A stretch of DNA of 64,000 bases, from contig NZ_ATUG01000001.1 of NCBI RefSeq assembly GCF_000420085.1, positions 124,001 through 188,000 of the forward strand. Direction: 5' to 3'. Origin of the DNA: Desulfospira joergensenii DSM 10085. GTDB lineage: Bacteria; Desulfobacterota; Desulfobacteria; Desulfobacterales; Desulfobacteraceae. The notes beneath the pieces were generated by a model, which saw only the letters and a list, made by a program, of their open reading frames with translations, was not told the DNA's origin and did no database searches. Positions 50,552 through 59,266 of this stretch are shown piece by piece. The position numbers and the translations under genes were made by a program. How positions within the stretch are numbered: the first letter of the stretch is position 1; each line of letters begins with the position of its first letter.

Positions 50552-51538
50552 TTAGCAATTGACCCCTTTCATTCCCTCACTTGTATACCGTTCACCTTTT
50601 ACAGCATCTGGATAAACAATGGTTTCAATTTCCTTTATATCATCATCGTTAAGGTGAACTTTGGCTGCATTAATATTATCCATAAGGTACTTAACATTCC
50701 GAGTCCCAGGAATAGGGACTATGTCATCACCTTTGGACAGTATCCATGCCAATGCAAGTTGAGAGAGAGTGATTTCTTTTGAATCAGCAATCTTTTTAAG
50801 AGCGTTTACAAGAGACATATTGGTATCGAAATTTTCGACTGAAGTTCTGGGCAGATATTTTCTTAGGTCACCATCATGTTCCATAGATTCTTTTGTTAAC
50901 TTTCCTGTTAGCAAACCCCGTCCAAGAGGGCTGTACGATACAAAACCAATACCATTTTTTCTTAAAGCAGGTAACAGAAAATCTTCAACGTCTCTTGTAA
51001 AAAGCGAGTATTCGGATTGAACACAGGATATCGGGTGTACTGCATGAGCTTTTAAAACTGTTTTCACAGAAGCCTCGGAAAGACCCAGGTACTTAATCTT
51101 ACCTTCTCTGACAAGTTCTGACATGGCACCGACTGTATCTTCAATAGGAACAGTGGTATCAATTCTATGAATATAATAGAGATCAATGGTTTCTATGTCT
51201 AATCGCTTGAGACTTTTTTCAACAGCCTGCCTGACATATTGGGGCCTGCCACAGATTTCCCTTTCATATGAGCCGAGTTTTCGGACAATGCCAAATTTTG
51301 TCGCGATACAAACACGATTTCCCCATTTTTTAATAACACCAGATATCAACCTTTCGTTATGGCCATCTCCATATGTGTCTGCTGTATCTATCATTGTTAC
51401 ACCATTTTCAAGGGCACTTAAAATTACTTGTTTTGAATTTTCATCATCGGTGCCCCCATAGAATTCACTCATTCCCATACAGCCAAGACCAACTGAAGAC
51501 ACTTCCGGTCCATTTTGTCCTAAAATTATTTTTTGCAT
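50552..51538 (-). CDS. Aldo/keto reductase
   Basis: 328 residues from the ATG at 51538, which follows AAAGGAG by 6 bases; the longer frame has no ribosome site. NADPH-dependent TIM-barrel enzyme: catalytic tetrad Asp in MIDTADTYGDGHNE (Asp and Tyr), Lys in CIATKFG, and His in IDLYYIHRID; GCMGMSEFYGG at the N-terminus is typical of the AKR13/YajO-like group. C-terminal PGTRNVKYLMDN binds cofactor. It is divergent from an AraC regulator 95 bp away, which is often the control gene of such reductases, and is followed by the MBL lipoprotein gene. Confidence 0.92.
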   Translation of the reverse strand: MQKIILGQNGPEVSSVGLGCMGMSEFYGGTDDENSKQVILSALENGVTMIDTADTYGDGHNERLISGVIKKWGNRVCIATKFGIVRKLGSYEREICGRPQYVRQAVEKSLKRLDIETIDLYYIHRIDTTVPIEDTVGAMSELVREGKIKYLGLSEASVKTVLKAHAVHPISCVQSEYSLFTRDVEDFLLPALRKNGIGFVSYSPLGRGLLTGKLTKESMEHDGDLRKYLPRTSVENFDTNMSLVNALKKIADSKEITLSQLALAWILSKGDDIVPIPGTRNVKYLMDNINAAKVHLNDDDIKEIETIVYPDAVKGERYTSEGMKGVNC

Positions 51539-51633
51539 AATCATCTCCTTTTCACTTTGGATTACATTTAAAACCCAAAATAAAGAAAACAACTACTTCT
51601 TGCATCCGAATAAATGACATATTAATATGCAAT

Positions 51634-52449
51634 ATGGACAAAGTGATGAAATTGATTGAAATACCTGTAAAACCAAATTTAACCCCAGTATTTATTTTGG
51701 AGGGATCTCTCAAAGAATACTCAACTAAAGATCTGCATTACCACTCATGCCATCAGTTTTTAAGAATAAGTACAGGTATTACACTTCTTGTGGAAGAAAA
51801 GGAAAAGCAACCATTATTCAGTAATATGACAGCATTCATTCCTGCTGGTCTTCCCCATCGATCCAGCGTAATGGGAACAATCGTAAATTATAAATCAATC
51901 TATCTGGATGAGTCCCTTTTCAACCCCGCTATAAATGAAATTGTTATTTTTGATATGAGTGAACTGGGCGTTGCTCTTTTTAACAGGATCAACCCATCTC
52001 AAAATAAAACTGACGGCATAAGTCTTCAATGTTTAAACCTGTTGCTTGAATTAATGAAAAAAGAGATTCATTTTAAATCCAGTCTAACTCATATTCCTGT
52101 TCCCGGAAATCCTGAAAATAAAAAAATCACTGAATATATTGAAAACAACTTTAACCAGAAACTGACACTTTCTGAGTTTACAAATGTTCTCCATTATTCG
52201 GATAGACACATTTCCAGAATTTTTAAAGAAGACCTGAAAGTATCAATCTTTGAATATCTGAAACTATGCCGGATTTTCCAATCGGCATTAAAACTTTGTG
52301 AGGACAATTCTTCCGAGACAATAACCAGTATTGCATTTTCATGTGGTTATGACTCCTTGTCATCATTTTATAAGGATTTTAGAGAGATTTTTTCAATGAC
52401 ACCTAAGATGTTTAAGCAAAAAAATAGAAGAACAATTAAATCATTTTAG
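51634..52449 (+). CDS. AraC family transcriptional regulator
   Basis: 271 residues. N-terminal cupin-like sensing domain (about 8-150; HYHSCHQFLRISTGITLLVEE), then two helix-turn-helix motifs (about 170-265; LTLSEFTNVLHYSDRHISRIF and TITSIAFSCGYDSLSSFYKDF with the PxxF-type ending MTPKMFKQ). Divergent from the aldo/keto reductase gene, its most likely target. The ATG at 51634 lies 41 bp from a TATTAATATG stretch; a second ATG at 51646 is possible. A/T-rich like the neighbouring genes. Confidence 0.9.
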   Translation: MDKVMKLIEIPVKPNLTPVFILEGSLKEYSTKDLHYHSCHQFLRISTGITLLVEEKEKQPLFSNMTAFIPAGLPHRSSVMGTIVNYKSIYLDESLFNPAINEIVIFDMSELGVALFNRINPSQNKTDGISLQCLNLLLELMKKEIHFKSSLTHIPVPGNPENKKITEYIENNFNQKLTLSEFTNVLHYSDRHISRIFKEDLKVSIFEYLKLCRIFQSALKLCEDNSSETITSIAFSCGYDSLSSFYKDFREIFSMTPKMFKQKNRRTIKSF

Positions 52450-52641
52450 CATCATCCTAATCCATTGATAAATACTTTTTGAGCTGAAGAAATTATAAGC
52501 GTTTTATCAGTTTTTTGCTCTTCAGCGGTCGCGGCTTTTTGGGACCCGTTGCAAGAGCGGTGTTGGAAATTTATCGTAAATTCTTAAAGTGCTGTTTTGG
52601 GGGTCAAAATGGTTGATGGTGAATACCAAATAAGGATATTT

Positions 52642-52917
52642 TCACCTATAAATAATAATTTGAATAAAAATGACGACCGTTGTCAATATGCCCAGGCCTT
52701 GCCCCAAAACGAGCACCCAATCACCTTTTAAAAGGCCATGGAGTGTCCAAAGGGTTTAATCGAATACAGATATTATAATCATCGGAGTTGCTAACCCTTC
52801 TGTGGATCTCCGATGATGATTTTTAATAATCTGATCAGGGAATCCTATTACTTTGACCAAAATGCCAACCACAACGGTAAGTATCGCAACGGCTTGTTCA
52901 AATAATGTTTCATTCAT
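52642..52917 (-). pseudogene. PQ-loop (SWEET-like) membrane protein interrupted by an in-frame TAA
   Basis: Read on the minus strand from ATG 52917: AVAILTVVVGILVKVIGFPD, QIIKNHHRRSTEGLATPM, IIISVFD, then TAA (52756-52758), and in the same frame TLWTLHGLLKGDWVLVLGQG, LGILTTVVIFIQIIIYR, TGA at 52642. The first part is a PQ-loop repeat (P-D-Q-I-x-K-x-x-x-x-ST-E-G) and the whole would be a normal 90-residue three-helix protein. Only the single nonsense codon breaks it. The ATG overlaps the stop of the GNAT remnant (ATGA), so both belonged to one operon. Confidence 0.72.
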
Positions 52918-53155
52918 ATTTTATTTTTCCCGTTTTTAGGTTCGGCCCCTAATAAAGGCTCCATTTTAATATTTGCCCGGTTGTTATGATGATTGGTTTT
53001 AGGCCCTGCCCGAAACCCTTTTTTATAATAAAGGTTGATCGCTGCGGCAAGATCAGTATGAGAATATACAACCAGCCTGTTAATTCCATACAATTTTGCC
53101 TGATCGATAATATAGTCGACCAATTGGGTACTGATACCTTTTTTCTGATGGGAAG
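52914..53155 (-). pseudogene. C-terminal fragment of a GNAT acetyltransferase
   Basis: Minus-strand frame with GLTSHQKKGISTQLVDYIID and VVYSHTDLAAAINLYYKKGF, the acetyl-CoA loop and the N-x-x-A-x-x-x-Y-x-x-x-G-F end motif of GNAT proteins. The N-terminal half (about 60-80 residues) is missing: upstream of 53155 the sequence becomes reverse-transcriptase DNA of a group II intron remnant in the opposite orientation. The 5' part of the gene was therefore lost at that junction. Confidence 0.65.
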
Positions 53156-53520
53156 TTAATCCGGAAATATCTGACAGCCGGAACAATGATCAACGGTCTT
53201 GTGACATCTTCAACCGAGGGCACTCCCCAGGGCGATCCGCTTTCTCCGTTGCTTTCCAACATTGTTCTGGATGAACTGGATAAAGAACTGAAGATGTGGC
53301 GTATGAGCAGGATAAAGTGGGTGATAATTGCTATGCCGAATAAGTATTTCCTTGATCGGGGGTTGTTCCTTCCTGGGAACTAACCTGCCTGATCAGCCGA
53401 ACCGCCTTGGTACGTGATCCGTATGCCGGGTGGTGTGGAGGGCTCCTCAGTGATGGGAAGTCCTATCCCGATTGGGATTTATCGTGCAGTAATTACAGGT
53501 TAATTGGTACCCTGGTAGAA
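53156..53520 (+). mobile_element. Group II intron remnant with partial reverse transcriptase
   Basis: 53156-53383 encodes a piece of an LtrA-type reverse transcriptase: LIRKYLTAGTMINGLVTSST, EGTPQGDPLSPLLSNIVLDE, LDKELKMW, where the YADD active site should follow but is deleted; the frame runs on into a C-terminal-like tail (KWVIIAMPNKYFLDRGLF) and stops. Downstream bases around 53395-53480 (GAACCGCC..GGTACGTGATCCGTATGCC, GGTGGTGTGG) look like intron domains IV-VI. Both the 5' part of the intron and most of the ORF are absent, so it is immobile. One boundary lies in a GNAT gene. Confidence 0.75.
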
Positions 53521-53560
53521 CGGGATCGGGCTGTTTATATCGATGCTCGGTAAAATTCTC

Positions 53561-53589
53561 TTGACACGGCCATGGCTGACAATTATTAT
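53561..53589 (+). promoter_or_regulatory. Sigma-70 promoter of the TetR gene
   Basis: TTGACA (53561-53566), 17-bp spacer, TATTAT (53584-53589). It lies just after the intron remnant. It places transcription start near 53596, inside a longer reading frame from 53572, and so supports the ATG at 53626 as start. Confidence 0.7.
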
Positions 53590-53625
53590 GTGGCTGTTAG
53601 TCACACTTTCAAAGGTCAGGAAAAT

Positions 53626-54237
53626 ATGGGAATTGCCGAACGAAAAGCGAGAGAATTTGAGCGTAGAGAACGGGAGATACTTGATGCTGCATTTACCCTT
53701 TTTATGGAGAAGGGACCAGAAGTTGTAACCAATGAAATGATTGCAGAGGCATCAGAAATCGGCAAGGGAACCATCTATAAGCATTTTAAATCAAAAAGCG
53801 ATATCTATGCGGTTCTGTTGATTCAACATGTGGAAAAATTACATAATTATATTACAGACCACCTCGATTTTTCGGCACCTGTTTTGGATCGAATGAAAGC
53901 GTTCCTTCGATTGCATTTGGACTTTTTTAATAATAATCCGGGTGCGCATAAGGTTTGCTGTGAATTCCGTCGCTTCCTTACTGATAATTGCCTTGATCCA
54001 GCCGTTGCTGAAAGATATCGAGAACTGTATCAAAAAAAGAATCTAATGCTGGAAAAAATGTTTGATGAGGCCTTAGAGCAAGGACTGGTTGTGGATATGC
54101 CAGCGTCGGATCTTACGGCTCTTGTCTCCGGGATGTTATTGGGTGTGATGAACGAGATGTCGAATGAGTTCATATCAGACCGTGAAACCATTAACGCGGC
54201 TCTTGTTGAAGGATTTATAAAAAGCGTTCTAAAGTAA
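53626..54237 (+). CDS. TetR family transcriptional regulator upstream of cooS
   Basis: 203 residues from the ATG at 53626 (MGIAERKAREFERRE), chosen because the promoter at 53561-53589 excludes the upstream start. N-terminal helix-turn-helix (ILDAAFTLFMEKGPEVVTNE, MIAEASEIGKGTIYKHFKSK, about 17-60), then a ligand-binding domain of the kind seen in FadR/AcrR-like members. It is followed after 241 bp by cooS, and a 17-bp palindrome in that gap is a candidate operator. Whether it responds to CO, a metal or something else is unknown. Confidence 0.88.
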   Translation: MGIAERKAREFERREREILDAAFTLFMEKGPEVVTNEMIAEASEIGKGTIYKHFKSKSDIYAVLLIQHVEKLHNYITDHLDFSAPVLDRMKAFLRLHLDFFNNNPGAHKVCCEFRRFLTDNCLDPAVAERYRELYQKKNLMLEKMFDEALEQGLVVDMPASDLTALVSGMLLGVMNEMSNEFISDRETINAALVEGFIKSVLK

Positions 54238-54402
54238 CGATCACCAGTGATTCCATTATTTAAACCTGGGAGAATCAATAGCAGGACATGTTCGTTGGGA
54301 ATTAAAACCGGAAAAAATAGTTGTTAACAGCAAAATTTTAGACGGGTAATAAATATAATAATTGTAGGGGGGGGAACCTCTGCACTTTTTTTTGGACCTG
54401 TG

Positions 54403-54419
54403 TGTGACCAATGGTCACA
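54403..54419. promoter_or_regulatory. 17-bp palindrome in front of cooS
   Basis: TGTGACC-AAT-GGTCACA, perfect 7-bp arms, 60 bases before the cooS ATG and downstream of a TATAAT at 54354-54359. The arms resemble both TetR operators (odd spacing) and Crp/Fnr half-sites (TGTGA/TCACA), but the 7-base centre does not fit Crp. Confidence 0.55.
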
Positions 54420-54478
54420 AAATGGCTGCTAAAAACAAAACGACCAGTGTTTACAATTGATACGCAAAGGAGAAAAAA

Positions 54479-56509
54479 ATGAATCCGGACGAAAAGCATA
54501 ACAAGCCCGTTAAAGCACCAAGGATAGCAGATGCACAAAAGGTGACCGTGGACAGGGCCACCCGGGAAATGATTGGGAGAGCCCAAGAGTTAGGTGTTGA
54601 AACAGTTTTCGACCGGGCTGAGAATATGAAACCCTGTAAGATCGGTGTGCAGGGAACCTGTTGTAAAATTTGTGGCATGGGGCCCTGCAGACTTCCCCAA
54701 TCAAAAATTGATCCGGACGGGACAGACAATCGCAAAGGATTATGCGGAGCAACGGCCAATACCATTGCGGCTCGCAATTTTGCTCGAATGGTGGCAGGAG
54801 GGGTGGCTGCCCATTCTGACCATGGGCGCAATGTAGCAGAGATTTTTTTATCTGCTGCGCTAAAAGAAACGGACCATTATACTATAAAAGATCCGATCAA
54901 ACTCATTTCCATTGCTGGGTATTTGAATGTCGATACAACGGTTACCGTTGATGGTGAAATCAGGGACCGGGATATTGATGAAATTGCCATACAGGTTGGC
55001 GAGGCTGCCTTGAATGAATGGGGCAAAGTAAATGGAGAACTTCTTTATCTTAAGCGGGCGCCAGCACCTCTGTATGAAAAGTGGAAAGCAAACGGGGTAT
55101 TGCCCCGGAATATTGACCGGGAAATCGTGGATATTATGCACCGCACACATATGGGGGTTGACCAGGATTATGTCAATATCACCAAACAGTGCTCAAGGGC
55201 CGCCCTTGCCGACGGATGGGGAGGGTCGATGCTTGCGACTGATCTTCAGGATGTGCTTTTTGGAACCCCTTTTCCCCTGGCAACTGAAGCAAATCTTGGA
55301 ATTATGAAAAAAGATCATGTTAATATTATTGTCCACGGACATGAACCCGCCCTTTCAGAAATGATTGTTGCTGTATCTCAATCAGAAAAGATGCTGAAGT
55401 ATGCTCTCCAAAAAGGGGCAAAAGGGATTCAACTGGGTGGCATCTGCTGTACTGCCAACGAGGTTCTACAGCGCCACGGTGTTCCGGCAGCAGGCGGATT
55501 CTTGCAGCAGGAGCTGGCAATCATTACCGGTGCCTGCGATGCCATGGTGGTTGATGTACAATGCATTTTTCAAAATCTTGCCAATGTTGCCAAATGCTTT
55601 CATACCAAGTTGATCACAACGAATCCCATGGCCAAAATAGAGCAGGACAATGTCTTGCATATTGAATTTGATGAACACTATGCCATGCAGGATGCTGAAC
55701 GGATTGTCAAAGCAGCTGTGGATAACTTTCAAAACCGGGGTACAGAAGTGATGATACCAGACCAGAAGGCCACGCAAATTGCCGGGTTCAGCGTTGAAGC
55801 GGTTGAATATCATCTGGGCGGAACCTTTCGCGGCTCTTTTTATACCCTTAACGATAATATCATTAATGGCCGCATCCGTGGAATAGCCGGCCTGGTAGGA
55901 TGCAACAATGCAAGAACAAAACATAACGAAAATCACCTGACAGTGATCAAGGAATTGATTAAAAATGATGTGATCGTATTGTCAACAGGATGCAATGCGA
56001 TTGCCTGCGCCATGGCAGGTTTGCTCACACCGGAGTCGGCTGCTGCGTATTGCGGCCCGGGACTGGCTGAAGTCTGTGAAACAGTGGGTATCCCTCCGGT
56101 TCTTCATATGGGCTCCTGTGTTGACAACAGCAGGCTTCTTCTGGCTGCAAGCAAGGTTGTTGAAGCAGGCGGTCTGGGAACCGATATAAGCGATCTCCCT
56201 TTGGCCGGCAGTGCGCCGGAGTGGATGAGTGAAAAGGCCATCAGTATTGGCCATTATTTTGTCAGTTCCGGGGTTTATACCGTCTTTGGATATGGAATAC
56301 CAACATCCGGAGCACCGGTATTTCATGATCATCTCGGTGCTGGGATGGAAAAGCTATATGGCGGAATGTGGGATATCGTTACTGATCCTATAGAACATGC
56401 CCGCAGGATGATCGCCCACATCAATAAAAAACGCAAGGCTCTGGGCATTGATAAGGCAAGGGAACGTGTTCTGGTGGGCATGTCTGACCGCCAGGCACTT
56501 GGGGCATAG
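54479..56509 (+). CDS. cooS: Anaerobic carbon monoxide dehydrogenase, catalytic subunit
   Basis: Ni-Fe enzyme interconverting CO and CO2. 676 residues, usual length. Cys53 and Cys61 form the bridging D-cluster site, Cys62, 65, 70 and 89 the B cluster (CKIGVQGTCCKICGMGPC). C-cluster ligands are all present: His in HGHEP, Cys in GGICCTANE, VQCIFQNL, VGCNNARTKH, STGCNAIACAM and GSCVDNSR; the Lys of MSEKAISIGHYF is kept. ATG at 54479 follows AAAGGAG. No cooC, cooF, hydrogenase or acetyl-CoA synthase genes are adjacent, so it is a monofunctional enzyme with unknown electron partner. The TetR gene lies upstream. Confidence 0.95.
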   Translation: MNPDEKHNKPVKAPRIADAQKVTVDRATREMIGRAQELGVETVFDRAENMKPCKIGVQGTCCKICGMGPCRLPQSKIDPDGTDNRKGLCGATANTIAARNFARMVAGGVAAHSDHGRNVAEIFLSAALKETDHYTIKDPIKLISIAGYLNVDTTVTVDGEIRDRDIDEIAIQVGEAALNEWGKVNGELLYLKRAPAPLYEKWKANGVLPRNIDREIVDIMHRTHMGVDQDYVNITKQCSRAALADGWGGSMLATDLQDVLFGTPFPLATEANLGIMKKDHVNIIVHGHEPALSEMIVAVSQSEKMLKYALQKGAKGIQLGGICCTANEVLQRHGVPAAGGFLQQELAIITGACDAMVVDVQCIFQNLANVAKCFHTKLITTNPMAKIEQDNVLHIEFDEHYAMQDAERIVKAAVDNFQNRGTEVMIPDQKATQIAGFSVEAVEYHLGGTFRGSFYTLNDNIINGRIRGIAGLVGCNNARTKHNENHLTVIKELIKNDVIVLSTGCNAIACAMAGLLTPESAAAYCGPGLAEVCETVGIPPVLHMGSCVDNSRLLLAASKVVEAGGLGTDISDLPLAGSAPEWMSEKAISIGHYFVSSGVYTVFGYGIPTSGAPVFHDHLGAGMEKLYGGMWDIVTDPIEHARRMIAHINKKRKALGIDKARERVLVGMSDRQALGA

Positions 56510-56548
56510 TCTAACCCGCTTAAAAAGAAGAGGCCTGTTTATTTTAGC

Positions 56549-56585
56549 CCAGGCACAAGGGTATTTTAACCACCCTTGTGCTTGG
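56549..56585 (+). terminator. Hairpin after cooS
   Basis: CCAGGCACAAGGGT / ACCCTTGTGCTTGG (13 of 14 bp pair), 9-base loop, 40 bases after the stop; weak T-richness follows only later (ATTATATTTTT). Confidence 0.65.
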
Positions 56586-56680
56586 CCGGGAATATACGAT
56601 TATATTTTTAAGGCCTTTATCGCTGCCACAGAAACAAAGCATATTAAAGGACTTGGTGTCCATAGGGGTATGGGGGAAAA

Positions 56681-57110
56681 ATGGATGAACAGATGATTCT
56701 TAAAAGATATGGAGATCATGTTGGATATTCCAGTACACAACTGGAAATATTTAAAAAAGGCGGGCATAGAATCAGGCAAATCAATTGTCTTTTTGAAGCT
56801 GCCAAGCGGTACTCGATTGAGGCAGCGGTTGTTGATGCCAGGCATTGTAATTCGGGTCATCGCGTCGGCCAAAAAATCATTCTTGATATAGATGGTAATT
56901 TCATTTCCAAACTATGCCCTAAAAGAATGTGTGTGTATCTAATATCTCAATTAACCATACCTGTTGCCTTGATCAATGAAAGGCTTAGAGGGGTTGTGTC
57001 CCAATGACTTCCATTTTATGCGTCAGATAAGGTGCCCTGATATGGGGATTGAGTGTCTGGGATATGGAGAAGTTGCTCTTGAAATAAAGGTTGTTCCAAG
57101 AAATACATAG
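56681..57110 (+). pseudogene. Small Cys/His-rich protein with a frameshift
   Basis: The frame from ATG 56681 gives a protein with VVDARHCNSGHRVGQKIILD and GNFISKLCPKRMCVYLISQL, then PVALINERLRG, and stops at 57006. The next frame continues at once with LCPNDFHFMRQIRCPDMGIE and CLGYGEVALEIKVVPR to a TAG at 57110. The two halves fit one protein of about 142 residues with C-x-x-GH and several paired Cys, a layout reminiscent of TIGR04076-type small proteins. The break is near 56985-56992 and equals a loss of two bases (or gain of one). It lies 170 bp after cooS in the same direction. Function unknown. Confidence 0.65.
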
Positions 57111-57349
57111 TCCGTCTGTCAAATATCGATTGATACTCTTCAGCCTTTACTCATATTTTGAAAATTGAGCCACAAGGCTGGCAATATCACAGCCCTTTAA
57201 TCATGTCGAACTCCCTCAAATAAAGAAAAAATCTGATTTCCCATTATAAACAAAAACACGAACCGGTGAACATCAGACAATATGATATACCTAATCTTTC
57301 ACATCAAATTTCCGTTTGAAAAATAAGAGGATTATGAAATAATGAACCG

Positions 57350-57757
57350 ATGGAGAATCTAAGCCATCTATATTTAACGCGTCATAAAGACTTCATAGAA
57401 AAGATCATCGCAAGATACGTGAATGCCGAGTTAATCCTCGTAGAGTCCCGGAGCGATATCGGAAATCGGATCGGGCTTTCAAAGTGGGGCTCTCCCGGCA
57501 GGAGGGATAGAATTCTCTTCCCAAAAACCATAAGCATAACCGAGCAGTTGAGTGTGATTCTGGCAATGATGAAACGGGAAAGCTCCATGGTCCATCCCGG
57601 GTTGGCAGATCACGCAAATAGACTCTTTGCATCCAATTCCATGCTTTTTCTTGAACATTTGGTTCTGCATGAGATCGCCCACATCAAAAACAAATGGGGC
57701 CAGAAAAAGGAGACTGCCTGCGACCTTTGGGCATTTGAGCAGATCCGGGGCAGATAG
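57350..57757 (+). CDS. Small HExxH protein, putative zinc metallopeptidase
   Basis: 135 residues. The C-terminal part has LVLHEIAHIKNKWGQKKETA, an HExxH zinc site with a downstream acidic Glu (ETACDLWAF), as in ImmA/IrrE-like or minigluzincin peptidases. The N-terminal half (ARYVNAELILVESRSDIGNR) shows no known domain. No signal peptide or membrane helix. The ATG at 57350 has a weak ribosome site, so the true start is uncertain. The ThrRS-editing-like gene follows on the opposite strand. No helix-turn-helix partner, which ImmA-type peptidases often have, is present. Confidence 0.6.
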   Translation: MENLSHLYLTRHKDFIEKIIARYVNAELILVESRSDIGNRIGLSKWGSPGRRDRILFPKTISITEQLSVILAMMKRESSMVHPGLADHANRLFASNSMLFLEHLVLHEIAHIKNKWGQKKETACDLWAFEQIRGR

Positions 57758-57778
57758 GGAAAATCCGCTCTGACCGGA

Positions 57779-58186
57779 TCAGAATTCCTTGAAAATCCGG
57801 GCCAGGGGGTGGCCCCTGGCCTCCATGCTCAGATCATTGAAATACCCATAGGCGGTCTGGGACGCCTGATATCCGGCTTTGCTGAGCCTGGCTTCGGCCC
57901 GGTCCAGAAGAGCTTTTGCCCGGCCCGGATCTGCCTTTTCCCGGGCAAGATGGGTAAAGGAGTGCAAAAGGATCTTCTCCACATCCCATTTGCGGGCCAG
58001 CCATTTGGCGTTTTTCAGAAGCTTGGTTTCGGCGGAACTTCCCGTTTCAAGGTCCTTGGGCTCCACGTGAACAAAGGCGACCACGGTATCTGTAAATTCA
58101 TCGGGTTGGGAATCAGGAACCTGATCCAGGGTTTTCAGGGTCGGGGTCCAGGCAAACCGGTCGCAATACCAGAATAATACTTTCAC
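57779..58186 (-). CDS. Free-standing archaeal-type threonyl-tRNA synthetase editing domain
   Basis: 135 residues, start GTG at 58186 behind GGGAGGG. The protein matches the D-aminoacyl-tRNA deacylase-like editing domain at the N-terminus of archaeal ThrRS: MKVLFWYCDRFAWTP start, DTVVAFVHVE strand, KILLHSFTHLAREKADPGRA, AYGYFNDLSMEARGHPLARI with the final HPLA motif. In archaea it removes Ser from tRNA-Thr. Here it is alone, without a synthetase. Role as a trans-editing enzyme is an inference. It is convergent with the HExxH gene. Confidence 0.8.
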   Translation of the reverse strand: MKVLFWYCDRFAWTPTLKTLDQVPDSQPDEFTDTVVAFVHVEPKDLETGSSAETKLLKNAKWLARKWDVEKILLHSFTHLAREKADPGRAKALLDRAEARLSKAGYQASQTAYGYFNDLSMEARGHPLARIFKEF

Positions 58187-58394
58187 TATCCCTCCCGGGG
58201 TTTCAGCGTTGAATCAAGACCTATTCTTCCCCTGCATCAATCACATTTTGTAAATTTGGGCAAGTTTTTTAAATCTCTTTCCTGTGCAGGACGCCAATTA
58301 GTATATTCCTGTTTCAGAAAAATTTAAGGATGAAATGGTTCCCTGTTTATGATAAGCCTTAAGGGGTTGATGTATATAAATTGTAGGGAAAATA

Positions 58395-59150
58395 ATGAGA
58401 ATTCTTCTGACCAATGATGATGGATACAAGGCGCCTGGAATCCAGGCTTTATACAAAGCCCTTACTGAGGATCATGAGGTTGTCCTGATCGCTCCTGATA
58501 CGGAAAAAAGCGCGGTAAGCCATGGGATCACTCTGAATTCTCCATTGCGCATTAAAAAGGTTGATCTGGAGAGCAGCGGCAAAGGATACGCGGTCACCGG
58601 CACTCCGGCCGACTGCGTTAAACTGGGATTGTTTGAGATCTTTGAAACCCCGCCGGATCTGGTGATATCCGGAATCAATGCCGGCGGAAACCTGGGCATT
58701 GACATCAACTACTCGGGAACAGCCTCCGCGGCCAGGGAAGGTGTATTAAACGGCCTGCCCGGCATGGCCGTATCCCTGGTGCAGGGGAAGGTCATGGATT
58801 ATCAGGGGATGGCCGGATTCACCCTGGGACTGGTCAGCAAGTGGCCGGATCTGAAACTCTCCCCAGGAACCTTTCTGAACGTTAACGGACCGGATATCCC
58901 CATGGCTCAGGTGAACCGGGTAGAAATCACCCGCCAGTCCCTGAACAACCTGTCCAGGGAATTTGACCGGAGGATCGACCCCAAGAACCGACCCTATTTC
59001 TGGTACGGAGGGGGAAATAACGGCCAGGCCGAACCGGGCACGGATATCCATGCGGTATTGGATCATTCCATCTCCATCACCCCCATCCGGTGTGACACCA
59101 CAGATAATCAGGCCCTGGGCGGGCTGGACTTCCTGAGTCAGAATCTGTAA
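58395..59150 (+). CDS. surE: 5'/3'-nucleotidase SurE
   Basis: Metal-dependent nucleoside monophosphate phosphatase. 251 residues, normal length. MRILLTNDDGYKAPGIQAL at the start holds the catalytic Asp pair (Asp8, Asp9), then APDTEKSAVSHGIT with the Ser of the active site, and SGINAGGNLGIDINYSGTASAAREG, the SurE signature. ATG at 58395 with GGGAAAATA upstream. It runs in the same direction as the alcohol dehydrogenase gene 117 bp downstream. Confidence 0.95.
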   Translation: MRILLTNDDGYKAPGIQALYKALTEDHEVVLIAPDTEKSAVSHGITLNSPLRIKKVDLESSGKGYAVTGTPADCVKLGLFEIFETPPDLVISGINAGGNLGIDINYSGTASAAREGVLNGLPGMAVSLVQGKVMDYQGMAGFTLGLVSKWPDLKLSPGTFLNVNGPDIPMAQVNRVEITRQSLNNLSREFDRRIDPKNRPYFWYGGGNNGQAEPGTDIHAVLDHSISITPIRCDTTDNQALGGLDFLSQNL

Positions 59151-59266
59151 AGATACCGGGATGCCGGGAAAAAGACCCTGAATCCGGGTCCGGACTTGGT
59201 GGGCAATGTATGGAAGGAATGGAAGACTGAAATGGCCTTTGATTAGACGGATTAGACGCAAACTTT

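Noticed and set aside
52778..52817. 10-bp inverted repeat ATCATCGGAG / CTCCGATGAT followed by a T-run, at first taken as a terminator
   Set aside because: It lies inside the coding part of the PQ-loop gene remnant on the minus strand, so a terminator role is unlikely.
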